Below are positions 9,798-18,906 of a DNA stretch of 61,160 bases, one piece after another. Position numbers and translations under genes: made by a program. The notes beneath the pieces were generated by a model that made no database searches, was not told the DNA's origin, and saw nothing but the letters and a program-made list of their open reading frames with translations. Every line of letters begins with the position of its first letter. The first letter of the stretch is position 1. The DNA lies in assembly GCA_944325685.1 (NCBI GenBank), contig CALVBC010000015.1, positions 1 to 61,160 on the forward strand, written 5' to 3'. Source of the stretch: an uncultured Erysipelotrichaceae bacterium (GTDB taxonomy: Bacteria > Bacillota_I > Bacilli_A > Erysipelotrichales > Erysipelotrichaceae).

Positions 9798-9810
9798 CTT
9801 TTCCTCTTTT

Positions 9811-9832
9811 TAAAAAGGCTCTGATGAGCCTT
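9811..9832 (-). terminator. Terminator after prs
   Basis: On the minus strand AAGGCTC-ATCA-GAGCCTT is a perfect 7-bp stem followed by TTTTTAA. It overlaps the prs stop codon and separates the housekeeping operon from the racemase gene. Confidence 0.8.
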
Positions 9833-10814
9833 AGATCGTCTTTGATTTATTTTGATCGTTATACATGAGATCATAGATCTCTGATACCGGTTGATGATTA
9901 GAGATCGCCGCGATGATACGCGCTAATAATTTACCGGTCGATAAGACTTCGACTTTATCACACTTGGATTTGAATTCCTCGCTTAGGGGGATGGTATTAG
10001 TGATGACCATCTTTTTGATCGGTGAGTTTTGGATATTCTCAGCGGCATTGCCACTGAATACACCATGCGTTACCGCGACATAAATGTCTCTTGCGCCTTT
10101 GTCTTTTAAGATATTGCAACCAGCTACTAGAGAACCAGCTGTATCACAGATATCATCGACGACGATGACATCCTTACCGACGACATCACCGATGACATTG
10201 GTCGCTTCACATACATTTGGTCTAGGTCTTCTTTTATCGATGATCGCTAAAGGTACGCCTAATGCTTCCGCTAATCTTCTGGCCCTTGTCGTACCACCAT
10301 GGTCTGGTGATACCGCTACGACATTAGCCATATCGAGGCCGATATGCTTATAGTGATAAGCCATCATCGGGATACAGGTAAGGTCATCCGTTGGGAAGTT
10401 GAAGAAACCTTGGATCTGGGTAGCATGTAAGTCGATCGTAACGACGCGATTTGCGCCAGCAGCTTCTAGTAAGTCAGCTACGAGTTTCGCTGTGATCGGT
10501 TGCCGTGGACGAGCTTTCCGGTCTTGTCTTGCATAGCCATAGTAAGGCATGATACAGGTGATCGAGCCAGCTGATGCCCTTTTTAATGCATCGACACATA
10601 CAAGCAATTCCATCAGTCTCTCGGTGACTGGATTACAAGTACTTTGGACGACATAGACCTTCTTACCACGGACTGTCTCTTCCGGTTCAACTAAGATCTC
10701 GCCATCAGCGAAGTGTTTGACCGAGATCTTCCCCGGTGTGAGGCTCAAATATTGGCAGATCTCATTGACCAGCTCAACATTTGCCGTTAGTGCAAATACC
10801 ATCGTTTCATTCAT
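9831..10814 (-). CDS. prs: Ribose-phosphate pyrophosphokinase
   Basis: Makes PRPP from ribose 5-phosphate and ATP for nucleotide, His and Trp synthesis. 327 residues, with the conserved YYGYARQDRK catalytic stretch, the HATQIQGFF segment, the flexible-loop region and the PRPP-binding loop VVDDICDTAGS. Preceded by AAGGAGAG and placed directly after glmU, a gene pair common in Bacillota. Standard class I length. Confidence 0.96.
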   Translation of the reverse strand: MNETMVFALTANVELVNEICQYLSLTPGKISVKHFADGEILVEPEETVRGKKVYVVQSTCNPVTERLMELLVCVDALKRASAGSITCIMPYYGYARQDRKARPRQPITAKLVADLLEAAGANRVVTIDLHATQIQGFFNFPTDDLTCIPMMAYHYKHIGLDMANVVAVSPDHGGTTRARRLAEALGVPLAIIDKRRPRPNVCEATNVIGDVVGKDVIVVDDICDTAGSLVAGCNILKDKGARDIYVAVTHGVFSGNAAENIQNSPIKKMVITNTIPLSEEFKSKCDKVEVLSTGKLLARIIAAISNHQPVSEIYDLMYNDQNKSKTI

Positions 10815-10817
10815 CTT

Positions 10818-11909
10818 CTATCTCTCCTTGTTTATATATACGTACCCGTAACCCTCTTTAGTCGTCGCAAAGGGACGAGCGATCGCCATATCCTTGTCAT
10901 GCACATCATCGGTGATCGTTGAGCCAGCGGCGACAAGCGCATACTCACCAACGGTGATCGGTGCCACTAAATTGGCATTTGACCCGATAAAGGCATGATC
11001 TTTGACAGTCGTCTTATATTTATGAGCGCCATCATAGTTGACCGTGACGACACCACAACCGATATTGACATCTTTGCCGATCGTGGCATCACCTAAGTAT
11101 GTAAGATGGGCGCATCTTGAATAGTCATCAAAATAGGTCTTTTTAAATTCAACGAAATTACCGATCCGGCAATGATCCATGACTTCCGTTTGATCTCTGA
11201 AATGGGCATAAGGACCGATCTTATTGTGGTCATGGACGATCGAATCCGTGATACGTGAAGACATGATGAGATTATCTTCACCGATCTTTGCATTCTCTAA
11301 ATATGAGCCACTTGTGATCTTGGTACCACTGGCGATAAAGCTATCACCGTAGATACTGACATTACCTTCGATCGTGACCCCACTTGCGATCTTGACATCA
11401 GGACCGATATAAGTGGTAGAAGGATCTAAAAGGATGACACCATTACCCAGGTGATAATCCCGGATCTCTTTATAGATATAAGCGAGATACTCAGTATAGT
11501 CAAAAGGACTTATGATCTTTCTTAGATCACTTACTTCGATCTCATCAAATGATAGTTTATCCCCTTTGATGAGATCGGGTATGTTTACCTTGATGATCTT
11601 GGTATCCTTGATCCTAGCCTTATCGTGTTTGTATAGTTCAGCGTATTCATCTGCCTTGATATAAGGGTAGATATCATCGACGATGATGATCTCATCATCC
11701 GCTTGCATCTTGGCGATGATCGTATATAACGATGGCATATAGATGGTATCTTTAGATGATACTTCTGTATCACTATTGACATAGACCATCTCCGCTCCAG
11801 CTTCAAATAACTCATTGGCGACAAAGTCGAGGACCTGACGGTCTAGGACTTGTTTTGTAGCACTTTGACGTGTTTCTTCTCTATCTAAAATAACGATCGC
11901 TTTTTTCAT
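10818..11909 (-). CDS. glmU: GlmU-like acetyltransferase with degenerate uridylyltransferase domain
   Basis: The C-terminal part (from about residue 155) is a left-handed beta-helix closely matching GlmU acetyltransferase: GNFVEFKK, the catalytic-His segment AHLTYLGDA, NYDGAHK and SNANLVAP. It should acetylate glucosamine 1-phosphate. The N-terminal 150 residues are short and lack the nucleotide-binding LAAGxGTRM loop; only faint traces remain (VLDRQVLDFV, IIIVDDIYPYI). At 363 residues it is about 90 shorter than normal GlmU. The UTP-dependent second step is therefore doubtful here and may need another protein. Confidence 0.8.
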   Translation of the reverse strand: MKKAIVILDREETRQSATKQVLDRQVLDFVANELFEAGAEMVYVNSDTEVSSKDTIYMPSLYTIIAKMQADDEIIIVDDIYPYIKADEYAELYKHDKARIKDTKIIKVNIPDLIKGDKLSFDEIEVSDLRKIISPFDYTEYLAYIYKEIRDYHLGNGVILLDPSTTYIGPDVKIASGVTIEGNVSIYGDSFIASGTKITSGSYLENAKIGEDNLIMSSRITDSIVHDHNKIGPYAHFRDQTEVMDHCRIGNFVEFKKTYFDDYSRCAHLTYLGDATIGKDVNIGCGVVTVNYDGAHKYKTTVKDHAFIGSNANLVAPITVGEYALVAAGSTITDDVHDKDMAIARPFATTKEGYGYVYINKER

Positions 11910-11915
11910 AAGACA

Positions 11916-11921
11916 ATTATA
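11916..11921 (-). promoter_or_regulatory. Extended -10 promoter of glmU (leaderless)
   Basis: The minus strand reads TGG-TATAAT, then six bases, then the ATG of glmU. With normal -10 to start-site spacing, transcription begins at the ATG itself. No Shine-Dalgarno site is present. Confidence 0.6.
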
Positions 11922-11928
11922 CCACCTT

Positions 11929-12792
11929 TCATCGATTTAACATATCGACTTGGCTAAGTAAAAACTTGACCTTGCGCACATAATGACCCTGTCTTTTCAT
12001 GATCGTACAAACTTTATCTAATATCGCTTCATCTTGGGTGAAGCCTAAGACCGTTGAACCGCTACCGCTCATGACAGCGCCATCCATACCGATGATCGTT
12101 AACTCATCCTTGATCTTTTTGATCTCACCTTCCAGTTTGAAGGATGGCTCTTCTAAGCTATTGCCTAAAGACTTGATGAAATATCGGTAGTCACCTTCTT
12201 CCATCGTCCTTTGGATCATGTCGATATCAGGATGATCACATGTATTTAGATCAAGGCTAGAAAAGCTAGCTTTAGTCGATATCCCGACATATGGTTTGAC
12301 CAAAAGGATATGACAACGGATGCGGTTTTGAAAAGGCTTAATGATATCACCGGTCCCTTTAACACGGGCACACCTTTCAAAAAGGCAATAGTAGTCATCA
12401 GAGCCGATCTGCATCGCGATCTTTTTATAGTCAGCTAACGACATATCAAGGCCTAACATGCGGTCAATGGCTTTGATCGTGGCTGCCGCATCAGCTGAGC
12501 CACCACCAAGACCAGCCCGTGATGGGATATTCTTATTGAGCATGATCTTAAAATTATCTTTAAAACCATATTTAGCTCTTAAAAGCTCGATCGCTTTTAA
12601 GATGGAGTTGTCCTTATTCTTTTTGACATAGTCCATCGTCGCATCAAAGCTCATCTCAGGGCTTTTTTCGATGAAGAGTTCATCATAAAAGTTGATCGGG
12701 GCATTGATCATATCAAGCTCATGATAGCCATCATCCCGCTTATAGAGGACATTTAAGCCGAGGTTTATCTTAGCGTAAGCTCTGATCTTCAT
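11929..12792 (-). CDS. ispE: 4-diphosphocytidyl-2-C-methyl-D-erythritol kinase
   Basis: A GHMP kinase of the non-mevalonate isoprenoid pathway that phosphorylates CDP-methylerythritol. 287 residues, with the N-terminal AYAKINLGL motif, the ATP-binding loop PSRAGLGGGSADAAA and the C-terminal DGAVMSGSGSTV glycine motif. It overlaps the rsmA end by 23 bases, the usual rsmA-ispE arrangement in Bacillota. Confidence 0.95.
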   Translation of the reverse strand: MKIRAYAKINLGLNVLYKRDDGYHELDMINAPINFYDELFIEKSPEMSFDATMDYVKKNKDNSILKAIELLRAKYGFKDNFKIMLNKNIPSRAGLGGGSADAAATIKAIDRMLGLDMSLADYKKIAMQIGSDDYYCLFERCARVKGTGDIIKPFQNRIRCHILLVKPYVGISTKASFSSLDLNTCDHPDIDMIQRTMEEGDYRYFIKSLGNSLEEPSFKLEGEIKKIKDELTIIGMDGAVMSGSGSTVLGFTQDEAILDKVCTIMKRQGHYVRKVKFLLSQVDMLNR

Positions 12793-13615
12793 ATATCACC
12801 TCATATAAGCGTTTAAAGTCATCAAGGGCTAATTCTTGGGCCCTGACATTAGGTTTGATATCGGCCTTATCTAATAGTGCTAATACATCTTGATCTTTTA
12901 GATAGGCATCAAGGTTATTCTTAAGCGTTTTGCGTCTTTGTTTAAAGGAAGCTTTGATCAGTTCAAAAAACAGTGTCTCATCACCTTTAAAGTCGACTTC
13001 TTTTGGCGTAAAGCTGATGACCGCACTATCGACATTAGGCCTTGGATCAAAGACGGTCTTAGGCACATTCATGACGAGTTTGATGTCATATTTAAAGGAG
13101 GTGATGACCGATAAGGCACTATAATCAGGACTATTGATCTTAGCCACAAAACGATCTGCAACTTCCTTTTGGACCATGACGACGATCTTTTTGATCTTTA
13201 AGTCGCTTTCAAATAGCTTAAACAAGACCGGTGTCGTTATATAGTAAGGAAGATTAGAACAGACGACGATCTCCTTATCACTATATGGCATATCAGATAG
13301 GTCTGCCTTTAAGAAGTCACCAGGGATGATCTCTATATCTTCTTCTTTAAAGATATCCGCTAATACATCGATCAGTTTCTTATCGATCTCATGGGCATAG
13401 ACCCTTTTTGAATACATGGCTAAAAACTGCGTTAAAGCCCCGATACCAGGACCGATCTCAACGGTGATCGTCTTTTCATCACAAGCACTCATGGCGATCT
13501 TTTTGACGATATTGGCATCGATCAAGAAGTTTTGCCCGAAGCGTTTGGTCGCTTTAAGGTCGTATTTATCTAAGATCGTTTTAGTTACTTTTGGGGTAGC
13601 GATGATATCTTGCAT
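12770..13615 (-). CDS. rsmA: 16S rRNA dimethyladenosine transferase
   Basis: KsgA/RsmA dimethylates two adjacent adenines near the 3 prime end of 16S rRNA. 281 residues, with N-terminal KRFGQNFLID, SAM-binding motif I EIGPGIGALT and the catalytic motif CSNLPYYI. A C-terminal helical domain carries FKQRRKTLKNNL. It overlaps rnmV by 31 bases, as usual for the rnmV-rsmA pair. Confidence 0.96.
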   Translation of the reverse strand: MQDIIATPKVTKTILDKYDLKATKRFGQNFLIDANIVKKIAMSACDEKTITVEIGPGIGALTQFLAMYSKRVYAHEIDKKLIDVLADIFKEEDIEIIPGDFLKADLSDMPYSDKEIVVCSNLPYYITTPVLFKLFESDLKIKKIVVMVQKEVADRFVAKINSPDYSALSVITSFKYDIKLVMNVPKTVFDPRPNVDSAVISFTPKEVDFKGDETLFFELIKASFKQRRKTLKNNLDAYLKDQDVLALLDKADIKPNVRAQELALDDFKRLYEVIYEDQSLR

Positions 13616-14121
13616 ATCGTCTTTTGGACCTCCTCTTTTTTGACTTCTAACATATTTAACCGCTTGCGCATCGTCTTGGCATTAGGTTCACCTAAATGGT
13701 AATAAGCACTGACCTTATCGCGTAGTCTCTTATCACCAACAAGGCCAAGCTCGACCATATCACTTTCACTTATATCGCCTTCATTTTCCTTATAGGTCAC
13801 AAGGTTATCTAAAGCCTCTAAGATCTTTTCTTTCGTCGCATGTTCGACACCGACTTTTTTGCTTGTCCTGGCATCCTTCTTATTGATGAAGGCATTCTTT
13901 AAGCCCGGGATCGCTTCATTGATCTTAGCTCTGATCTTTTCCCCAGGATGATCAGGGTCGCAAAAGACGATGACGCCCCGTTTTTCATTTAGCGCTTTGA
14001 TCATCTCGATCGTTTCTATTGTGATGCCAAGGCCTGATACACTGATCGCATCGACATCCATAAAGGACTTTAGATGTTTGACATCATTCTCCCCTTCTAC
14101 GATGATGACTTCCCTTATCAT
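13585..14121 (-). CDS. rnmV: Ribonuclease M5
   Basis: Matures 5S rRNA. 178 residues with an N-terminal Toprim domain: EVIIVEGENDV supplies the catalytic Glu, and VIVFCDPDHPGEKIR supplies the DxD metal-binding motif. The C-terminal segment (GDKRLRDKVSAYYHLGEPN) matches the RNase M5 specific region. Coupled to tatD upstream and rsmA downstream. Confidence 0.94.
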   Translation of the reverse strand: MIREVIIVEGENDVKHLKSFMDVDAISVSGLGITIETIEMIKALNEKRGVIVFCDPDHPGEKIRAKINEAIPGLKNAFINKKDARTSKKVGVEHATKEKILEALDNLVTYKENEGDISESDMVELGLVGDKRLRDKVSAYYHLGEPNAKTMRKRLNMLEVKKEEVQKTICKISSLPQK

Positions 14122-14891
14122 CTTGACCTCATGAATAAGCGTTTATAGTTATCATATACTTTATCGATGAGCTTTTTTTCATCGATATCTAATAATCCGC
14201 TGATAAAGCGATAGACGTATTTGACATAAGTCGTCTTATTGCGCTCGCCTCTTTTAGGTACAGGTGTAAGATATGGCGCATCGGTCTCAACTAGTAGATA
14301 GTCAAGATCGAGATCTTTGATCGCCCTTATACCTTGGACATTATTCTTATAGGTCAAAGTACCACCAAAAGCGACCATATAACCGAGCTTATTAAACTCT
14401 TTCATCATCTCAAGTGATCCACTAAAACAATGTACCACACCTTTTCTCTTACAATCGTGCTCCTTTAAGACATTCAAGGTATCAGCCATCGCATCACGGC
14501 TGTGGATGATGATCGGAAGATCTAATTCATTAGCTATATCGATCTGTCTTATGAATAGTTCGATCTGTTTATCCTTGATCTCTTTTGCCCAGTGATAATC
14601 AAGACCGATCTCACCTAAAGCGACAAAGCCAGGTTTCTTTAATAGTTCTTTTAAATCTTTGATATCATCTTCAGTATACTTATCGGCATCCGTTGGAAAA
14701 ATACCTCTGGCAAAATCGAAATAAGGATCATCCTTTAAACTATCATATAGTTTTACTTCTTCTTTTTCCGTCAAGACTAAAAGCGACTTGACTAAGCCTT
14801 CTTCTTTTGCCTCTTTGATATCATCGAGATACATTTCGATATCTAAGGCATCATTAGTGATATGGGTATGTGAATCGATATATCCTTCCAT
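14118..14891 (-). CDS. tatD: TatD family metal-dependent hydrolase
   Basis: 257 residues of the TatD DNase family. Metal ligands are visible in order: SHTHI near the N-terminus, GEIGLDYHW, PIIIHSRDA, VVHCFSGS and ETDAPYLTP. Members are 3 prime-5 prime exonucleases active on DNA and RNA ends. The position before rnmV and rsmA is the classical Bacillota order. Confidence 0.94.
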   Translation of the reverse strand: MEGYIDSHTHITNDALDIEMYLDDIKEAKEEGLVKSLLVLTEKEEVKLYDSLKDDPYFDFARGIFPTDADKYTEDDIKDLKELLKKPGFVALGEIGLDYHWAKEIKDKQIELFIRQIDIANELDLPIIIHSRDAMADTLNVLKEHDCKRKGVVHCFSGSLEMMKEFNKLGYMVAFGGTLTYKNNVQGIRAIKDLDLDYLLVETDAPYLTPVPKRGERNKTTYVKYVYRFISGLLDIDEKKLIDKVYDNYKRLFMRSR

Positions 14892-16217
14892 TTACTTTCC
14901 TAAACAAAAATTCTTAAACAGATGATCGATCAGATCATCTTCATAATCTTTACCGATGATCATACTGAGATCATGGTAAGCACTATATAGGTCACTGCTC
15001 AAAAGATCTAGTGGGATCTCATCATTAGCCTCTTTAAGCAAGACCTTAAAGGTATCATTGGCTTTTTTCATAAGAGCGATCTGTCGCTCGTTATTCAAGA
15101 TATCATCATCGACTAGAGCTTGATCACTTTGGTATTCATCATTTAGGATATCGACAAGCTCACTGATATCGTTATTTTTAGCTGATATCGAGATGACCCC
15201 ATCGATCTTTTTGATGTCCCCTTTATTATAGACAACGATATGCTTCTTCTCTTTGACAAGCTTTAATAATCTTTCATCTTCACTATCTAATGGCTTAGAA
15301 CCATCTAGTACTAAGATCACTAGATCACACTCTTCTAGGGCTTTTAAAGAGCGATCGATGCCGATCTTTTCAACGACATCTTCGCTTTCCCTGATCCCAG
15401 CTGTATCGATAAGGTGTAAGGTGACATTACCAAGATCGATCGTATCTTCAACGAGGTCTCTTGTCGTACCTGCGATGTCGGTGACGATCGCTTTGTCTTT
15501 TTTTAATAGGGCATTTAAAAGCGATGACTTACCGACATTAGGCTTACCGATGATCGCCGTCTTTAGCCCATCTTTGATCACTCTAAAGCGCTCGGCCTTA
15601 TCGATCATCTCATCGCTTGTATTGATCCACTCCTTTAATTTAGGGATGATCATACTATGGGTCATGATCTTGACATCATCGTATTCAGGATAGTCGATAT
15701 TGACTTCGATCGTCCCGATGACTTCCATAACGCTATTTAAAAGCGGCTCGATCAGCCTTTCGATACTACCGTCGATCCCTCTGATCGCACTTTTGTGTTT
15801 GACTTCATTATTGGCTACTATCAAATCATTGATCGCTTCAGCTTCGCTGAGATCGATCCGACCATTGAGATAGGCCCTTTTAGTAAATTCACCATTTAAG
15901 GCAAGTCTTGCCCCTTTAGAAAGACACAGATTTAAAACTTTCCTTGTGACATAGATACCACCATGGGTATTGATCTCAACGATATCTTCCTTGGTATAGG
16001 TCTTCGGTCCTTTAAAGACTGATACGATGACTTCATCAATGACCTTATCACCGTCTTTGATAAAGCCATGAGCCATCGTATAGGATTTCATCTTGGTGAT
16101 ATCTTTAGAGAAGATACCATTGACGATGTCGATCGCTTCATCACCACTTAAACGCACGATCGCGATCGCGCCATTATTCAAAGCAGTACTTGTCGCAACG
16201 ATCGTATCACTTAGCAT
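14892..16217 (-). CDS. mnmE: tRNA modification GTPase MnmE
   Basis: Works with MnmG to modify the wobble uridine of certain tRNAs. It has an N-terminal tetrahydrofolate-binding region (TIVATSTALNNGAIAIVRLSG), a GTPase domain inserted in the helical domain (Walker A GKPNVGKSS, switch TDIAGTTRD, DTAGIR) and the C-terminal catalytic motif FCLGK with Cys. The frame extends to 16244, but the ATG at 16217 (MLSDTIVA) matches the family start and overlaps the preceding small gene by 11 bases. Confidence 0.95.
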   Translation of the reverse strand: MLSDTIVATSTALNNGAIAIVRLSGDEAIDIVNGIFSKDITKMKSYTMAHGFIKDGDKVIDEVIVSVFKGPKTYTKEDIVEINTHGGIYVTRKVLNLCLSKGARLALNGEFTKRAYLNGRIDLSEAEAINDLIVANNEVKHKSAIRGIDGSIERLIEPLLNSVMEVIGTIEVNIDYPEYDDVKIMTHSMIIPKLKEWINTSDEMIDKAERFRVIKDGLKTAIIGKPNVGKSSLLNALLKKDKAIVTDIAGTTRDLVEDTIDLGNVTLHLIDTAGIRESEDVVEKIGIDRSLKALEECDLVILVLDGSKPLDSEDERLLKLVKEKKHIVVYNKGDIKKIDGVISISAKNNDISELVDILNDEYQSDQALVDDDILNNERQIALMKKANDTFKVLLKEANDEIPLDLLSSDLYSAYHDLSMIIGKDYEDDLIDHLFKNFCLGK

Positions 16218-16398
16218 TTTTCTCGATCCTGTCGCGTGCACCACGCATCGCTAAGTATAGTAAGATCGGCGTGCTGACCATGATCCATATAAGTCCTGTA
16301 TATAATAACCATGTCTCCATCATATCGACTAGTAAAAAATCGATGATCAAGATCACGATATTGACCGCTAATAAGATCAAACTTATCTTTAACTTCAT
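16207..16398 (-). CDS. Small two-helix membrane protein
   Basis: 63 residues with two strongly hydrophobic helices (about 5-25 and 31-50) and a short basic C-terminal tail. It has a good AAGGAG ribosome site and is coupled to the genes on both sides (4 bases with the AAA ATPase, 11 with mnmE), which supports a real gene. No family recognised. Confidence 0.7.
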   Translation of the reverse strand: MKLKISLILLAVNIVILIIDFLLVDMMETWLLYTGLIWIMVSTPILLYLAMRGARDRIEKNAK

Positions 16399-18392
16399 TT
16401 ATCTTCTCCTTGTAATACAAAATCTTTCCGGATCAATAGATCGATCGGGGCTTTATCATCATTTAAGATGCGTTTAGCTTGATTTAATATCGCCTCTTCG
16501 ACGATATTGCGGGCCATCCGACCATTGCCACTTTGGATATCCTTGCGCTTTTGGACCATATCATAATAGGCATATAAAGGTCCGATCGCTTCTTCATCGA
16601 TCTTATAGTCCTTACTTTTAGCGATGCTTTTGGAGATATCGACAAGCTCCTCAGCCGTATAGTCATCAAAGTGGATGATATTAGGGAATCTTGACTTAAG
16701 ACCACTGTTGGCCTTTAAGAAAGCATCCATCTCTTTAGAATAACCAGCTAAGATGACGATGAGATCATCACGGTGATCCTCCATCGCTTTGACTAAAGTA
16801 TCGATCGCTTCTAATCCAAAGCTATCATCTTTGCCACGATATAAGCTATATGCTTCATCGATGAATAAGACACCACCTAAGGCGCTATTTATCACATCCA
16901 TCGTCTGCGGTGCCGTTTGACCGACGTATTTAGCTACTAGATCGGCCCTTGTGACTTCGACGAGTTGGCCTTGTGATAAGATACCAACGCACTTCATAAG
17001 CCGCGATATGAGCCGAGCGATCGTGGTCTTACCAGTACCAGGACCACCGGTGAAGATCATGTGTTTAGTGACTTCGGCGCTCTTTAGACCTTTGGCTTTG
17101 CGGATCTTAGATACCCGGATATGATCTTCTAAGCTCAAGAGGTATTCCTTGACCTTTTTAAGGCCGACGATCTCATCGAGCTCTTTTTGGATCTCGGCTC
17201 TTTCCTTTTGATGATCATCATCAAAGACAAGATCGATATCCTTGTCTTTGATCGTCATCACAAGTTTATCTTGATAGTCGATCATCAAGCTATCGATATC
17301 ATCGATAAGAGCTTGATCGATGATCATATCATAGATCTCTTGATAGACATTCATAAGTGATCGATGACCCATCATTTTATCATAAGCCTTTTTGATCTCA
17401 TCTTTGGCTTTATCGCTGATGGTGACTTTGATCTTAGCTTCACTTTGTGTCTTATCGATGAGCTTATTAGCGTAGTGATCATTTAATCTGGTGATATCAT
17501 CTTCTTTAAGTGGTGTAAGGGTCACCACATCATCGATGGCTTCCATAAAGGACTTACCATAGACATCGCTTAATTTAGATGCTTTATCGGCTAAAAAGAC
17601 GAGGATCTTATCATTGCCATCTAGATGATCGATCGCCCTTTTATCGAGGTTATTACCGACATCGACTAGCTGATCCTTATTGATGATATAACGCTTTGAT
17701 AGATGTATGCTTCCTTCTGTAACTAACTCTAATAGCATCCTACCAAAAACTGGATATACCAGTTCACTATTTTCAAATACGATGAGCTTATCCGAACTTA
17801 AGGCACTGTATAGGTCTTGGATAAAGAGGTTTTCTTGTGTTGATGAGCGATAGCGCTCAAGATCGATCACAAAGGGCTCTTCATATCGAAGTAAGCCTTC
17901 CTTTTTTAATAATAGGGCACAAGCTTCTACAAGCTCCCTTTTACCTAAGCCCATCTGCCCTTCGATCACGATGGTCTCTTTGATACGACTTATATCATGA
18001 CCTTTAAGATATGGTCGTCTTAAAGCTCTAGTTAGCTCCTTTATCGCTTCACCTTGACCGATGACCATCTCTTTTAAGTTATTTTCGATCTTATTAAAGA
18101 CATCAAGCGATGACTCTTTATCTAAAACGGTACTAGTGACACTTGGATCGATCTTGTAGTCTTTGGTGATCTCATCTTGAAAAGATGATAGATCAAAGTC
18201 CTTTTTGACCTCTTGATCGATCTTGGTATAAGTATCTTTCGGTGTTACCCTTTGTAGTTCCTTGAGATTTTCCTCATTGATCGAAATGATCTTCTTTAGA
18301 TCTTCACTACTATCGACGATGACATCATTGATATCGAGCTTAGTGGCCTTCCCAAATAGCTCATTCATGAGTTTTTCTTTTTCTTTATTCAT
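16395..18392 (-). CDS. Double AAA ATPase, CbbX/SpoVK-like C-terminal domain
   Basis: 665 residues. The C-terminal domain (about 405-640) is a CbbX/SpoVK-type AAA module: Walker A GGPGTGKTT at 449-457, Walker B VLFIDEAYSL with Asp512/Glu513, and the arginine segment LKSRFPNIIHF. The middle region (about 100-360) resembles a ClpA/B-type AAA domain, but its P-loop reads GQMGLGKR at 145-152, with Arg replacing the Thr/Ser, and no Walker B acid is evident, so it is probably non-catalytic. Likely a remodelling ATPase with an unknown client. It is cotranscribed with an XpaC-like protein and a 173-residue unknown protein. Confidence 0.82.
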   Translation of the reverse strand: MNKEKEKLMNELFGKATKLDINDVIVDSSEDLKKIISINEENLKELQRVTPKDTYTKIDQEVKKDFDLSSFQDEITKDYKIDPSVTSTVLDKESSLDVFNKIENNLKEMVIGQGEAIKELTRALRRPYLKGHDISRIKETIVIEGQMGLGKRELVEACALLLKKEGLLRYEEPFVIDLERYRSSTQENLFIQDLYSALSSDKLIVFENSELVYPVFGRMLLELVTEGSIHLSKRYIINKDQLVDVGNNLDKRAIDHLDGNDKILVFLADKASKLSDVYGKSFMEAIDDVVTLTPLKEDDITRLNDHYANKLIDKTQSEAKIKVTISDKAKDEIKKAYDKMMGHRSLMNVYQEIYDMIIDQALIDDIDSLMIDYQDKLVMTIKDKDIDLVFDDDHQKERAEIQKELDEIVGLKKVKEYLLSLEDHIRVSKIRKAKGLKSAEVTKHMIFTGGPGTGKTTIARLISRLMKCVGILSQGQLVEVTRADLVAKYVGQTAPQTMDVINSALGGVLFIDEAYSLYRGKDDSFGLEAIDTLVKAMEDHRDDLIVILAGYSKEMDAFLKANSGLKSRFPNIIHFDDYTAEELVDISKSIAKSKDYKIDEEAIGPLYAYYDMVQKRKDIQSGNGRMARNIVEEAILNQAKRILNDDKAPIDLLIRKDFVLQGEDK

Positions 18393-18906
18393 TATTCAAC
18401 TCTCTTTGTAGGATACTATTGATCTCCTTAGCGATAACATCCTTAGACTTCTTTAAAGCTTGCATGACATAAGAAAGACCATCGGTATAGCCTTTATCCT
18501 TTAAGTCGACCTTACTTGTTTTACCCTTCCACTTGAGCTCATCATTCACCGTCGCTAAGACGACTTCAAGGTTATTGGGATTGAGTTTGGCTTGTTCCAG
18601 GTAGCGGTTTAAAGCTTCGATATGACCATCGACATAGGAACGGTTGTTGTCTTTACCATAGTCGACATTTTTAAGGCAGTAGAGATAGATATCAAGCCTG
18701 GTCTTTAAAGATGATGGGATCTTCGGTAAACTTGGCCTTGATACGATCATGACCTTTCTTTGGGTATCGATCTTATCGCGCATCGACAAAAGCCCCTCAT
18801 CATCGGTGAGGCTTGAGCGGATATTGTCGACCGAGACATCGTTGGCCTTTTGAAGTTCCTCAAACATCCGATCGATCTCGTCGAATTTACTGTCTAACCT
18901 TGTCAT
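18385..18906 (-). CDS. Uncharacterised 173-residue protein
   Basis: Mostly charged and helical, with no membrane segment or signal peptide, so probably cytoplasmic. It overlaps the XpaC-like gene by 20 bases and the AAA ATPase gene by 8, so the three are likely made in balance. An adaptor or substrate for the ATPase is possible but is only inferred from position. No family recognised. Confidence 0.72.
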   Translation of the reverse strand: MTRLDSKFDEIDRMFEELQKANDVSVDNIRSSLTDDEGLLSMRDKIDTQRKVMIVSRPSLPKIPSSLKTRLDIYLYCLKNVDYGKDNNRSYVDGHIEALNRYLEQAKLNPNNLEVVLATVNDELKWKGKTSKVDLKDKGYTDGLSYVMQALKKSKDVIAKEINSILQRELNNE

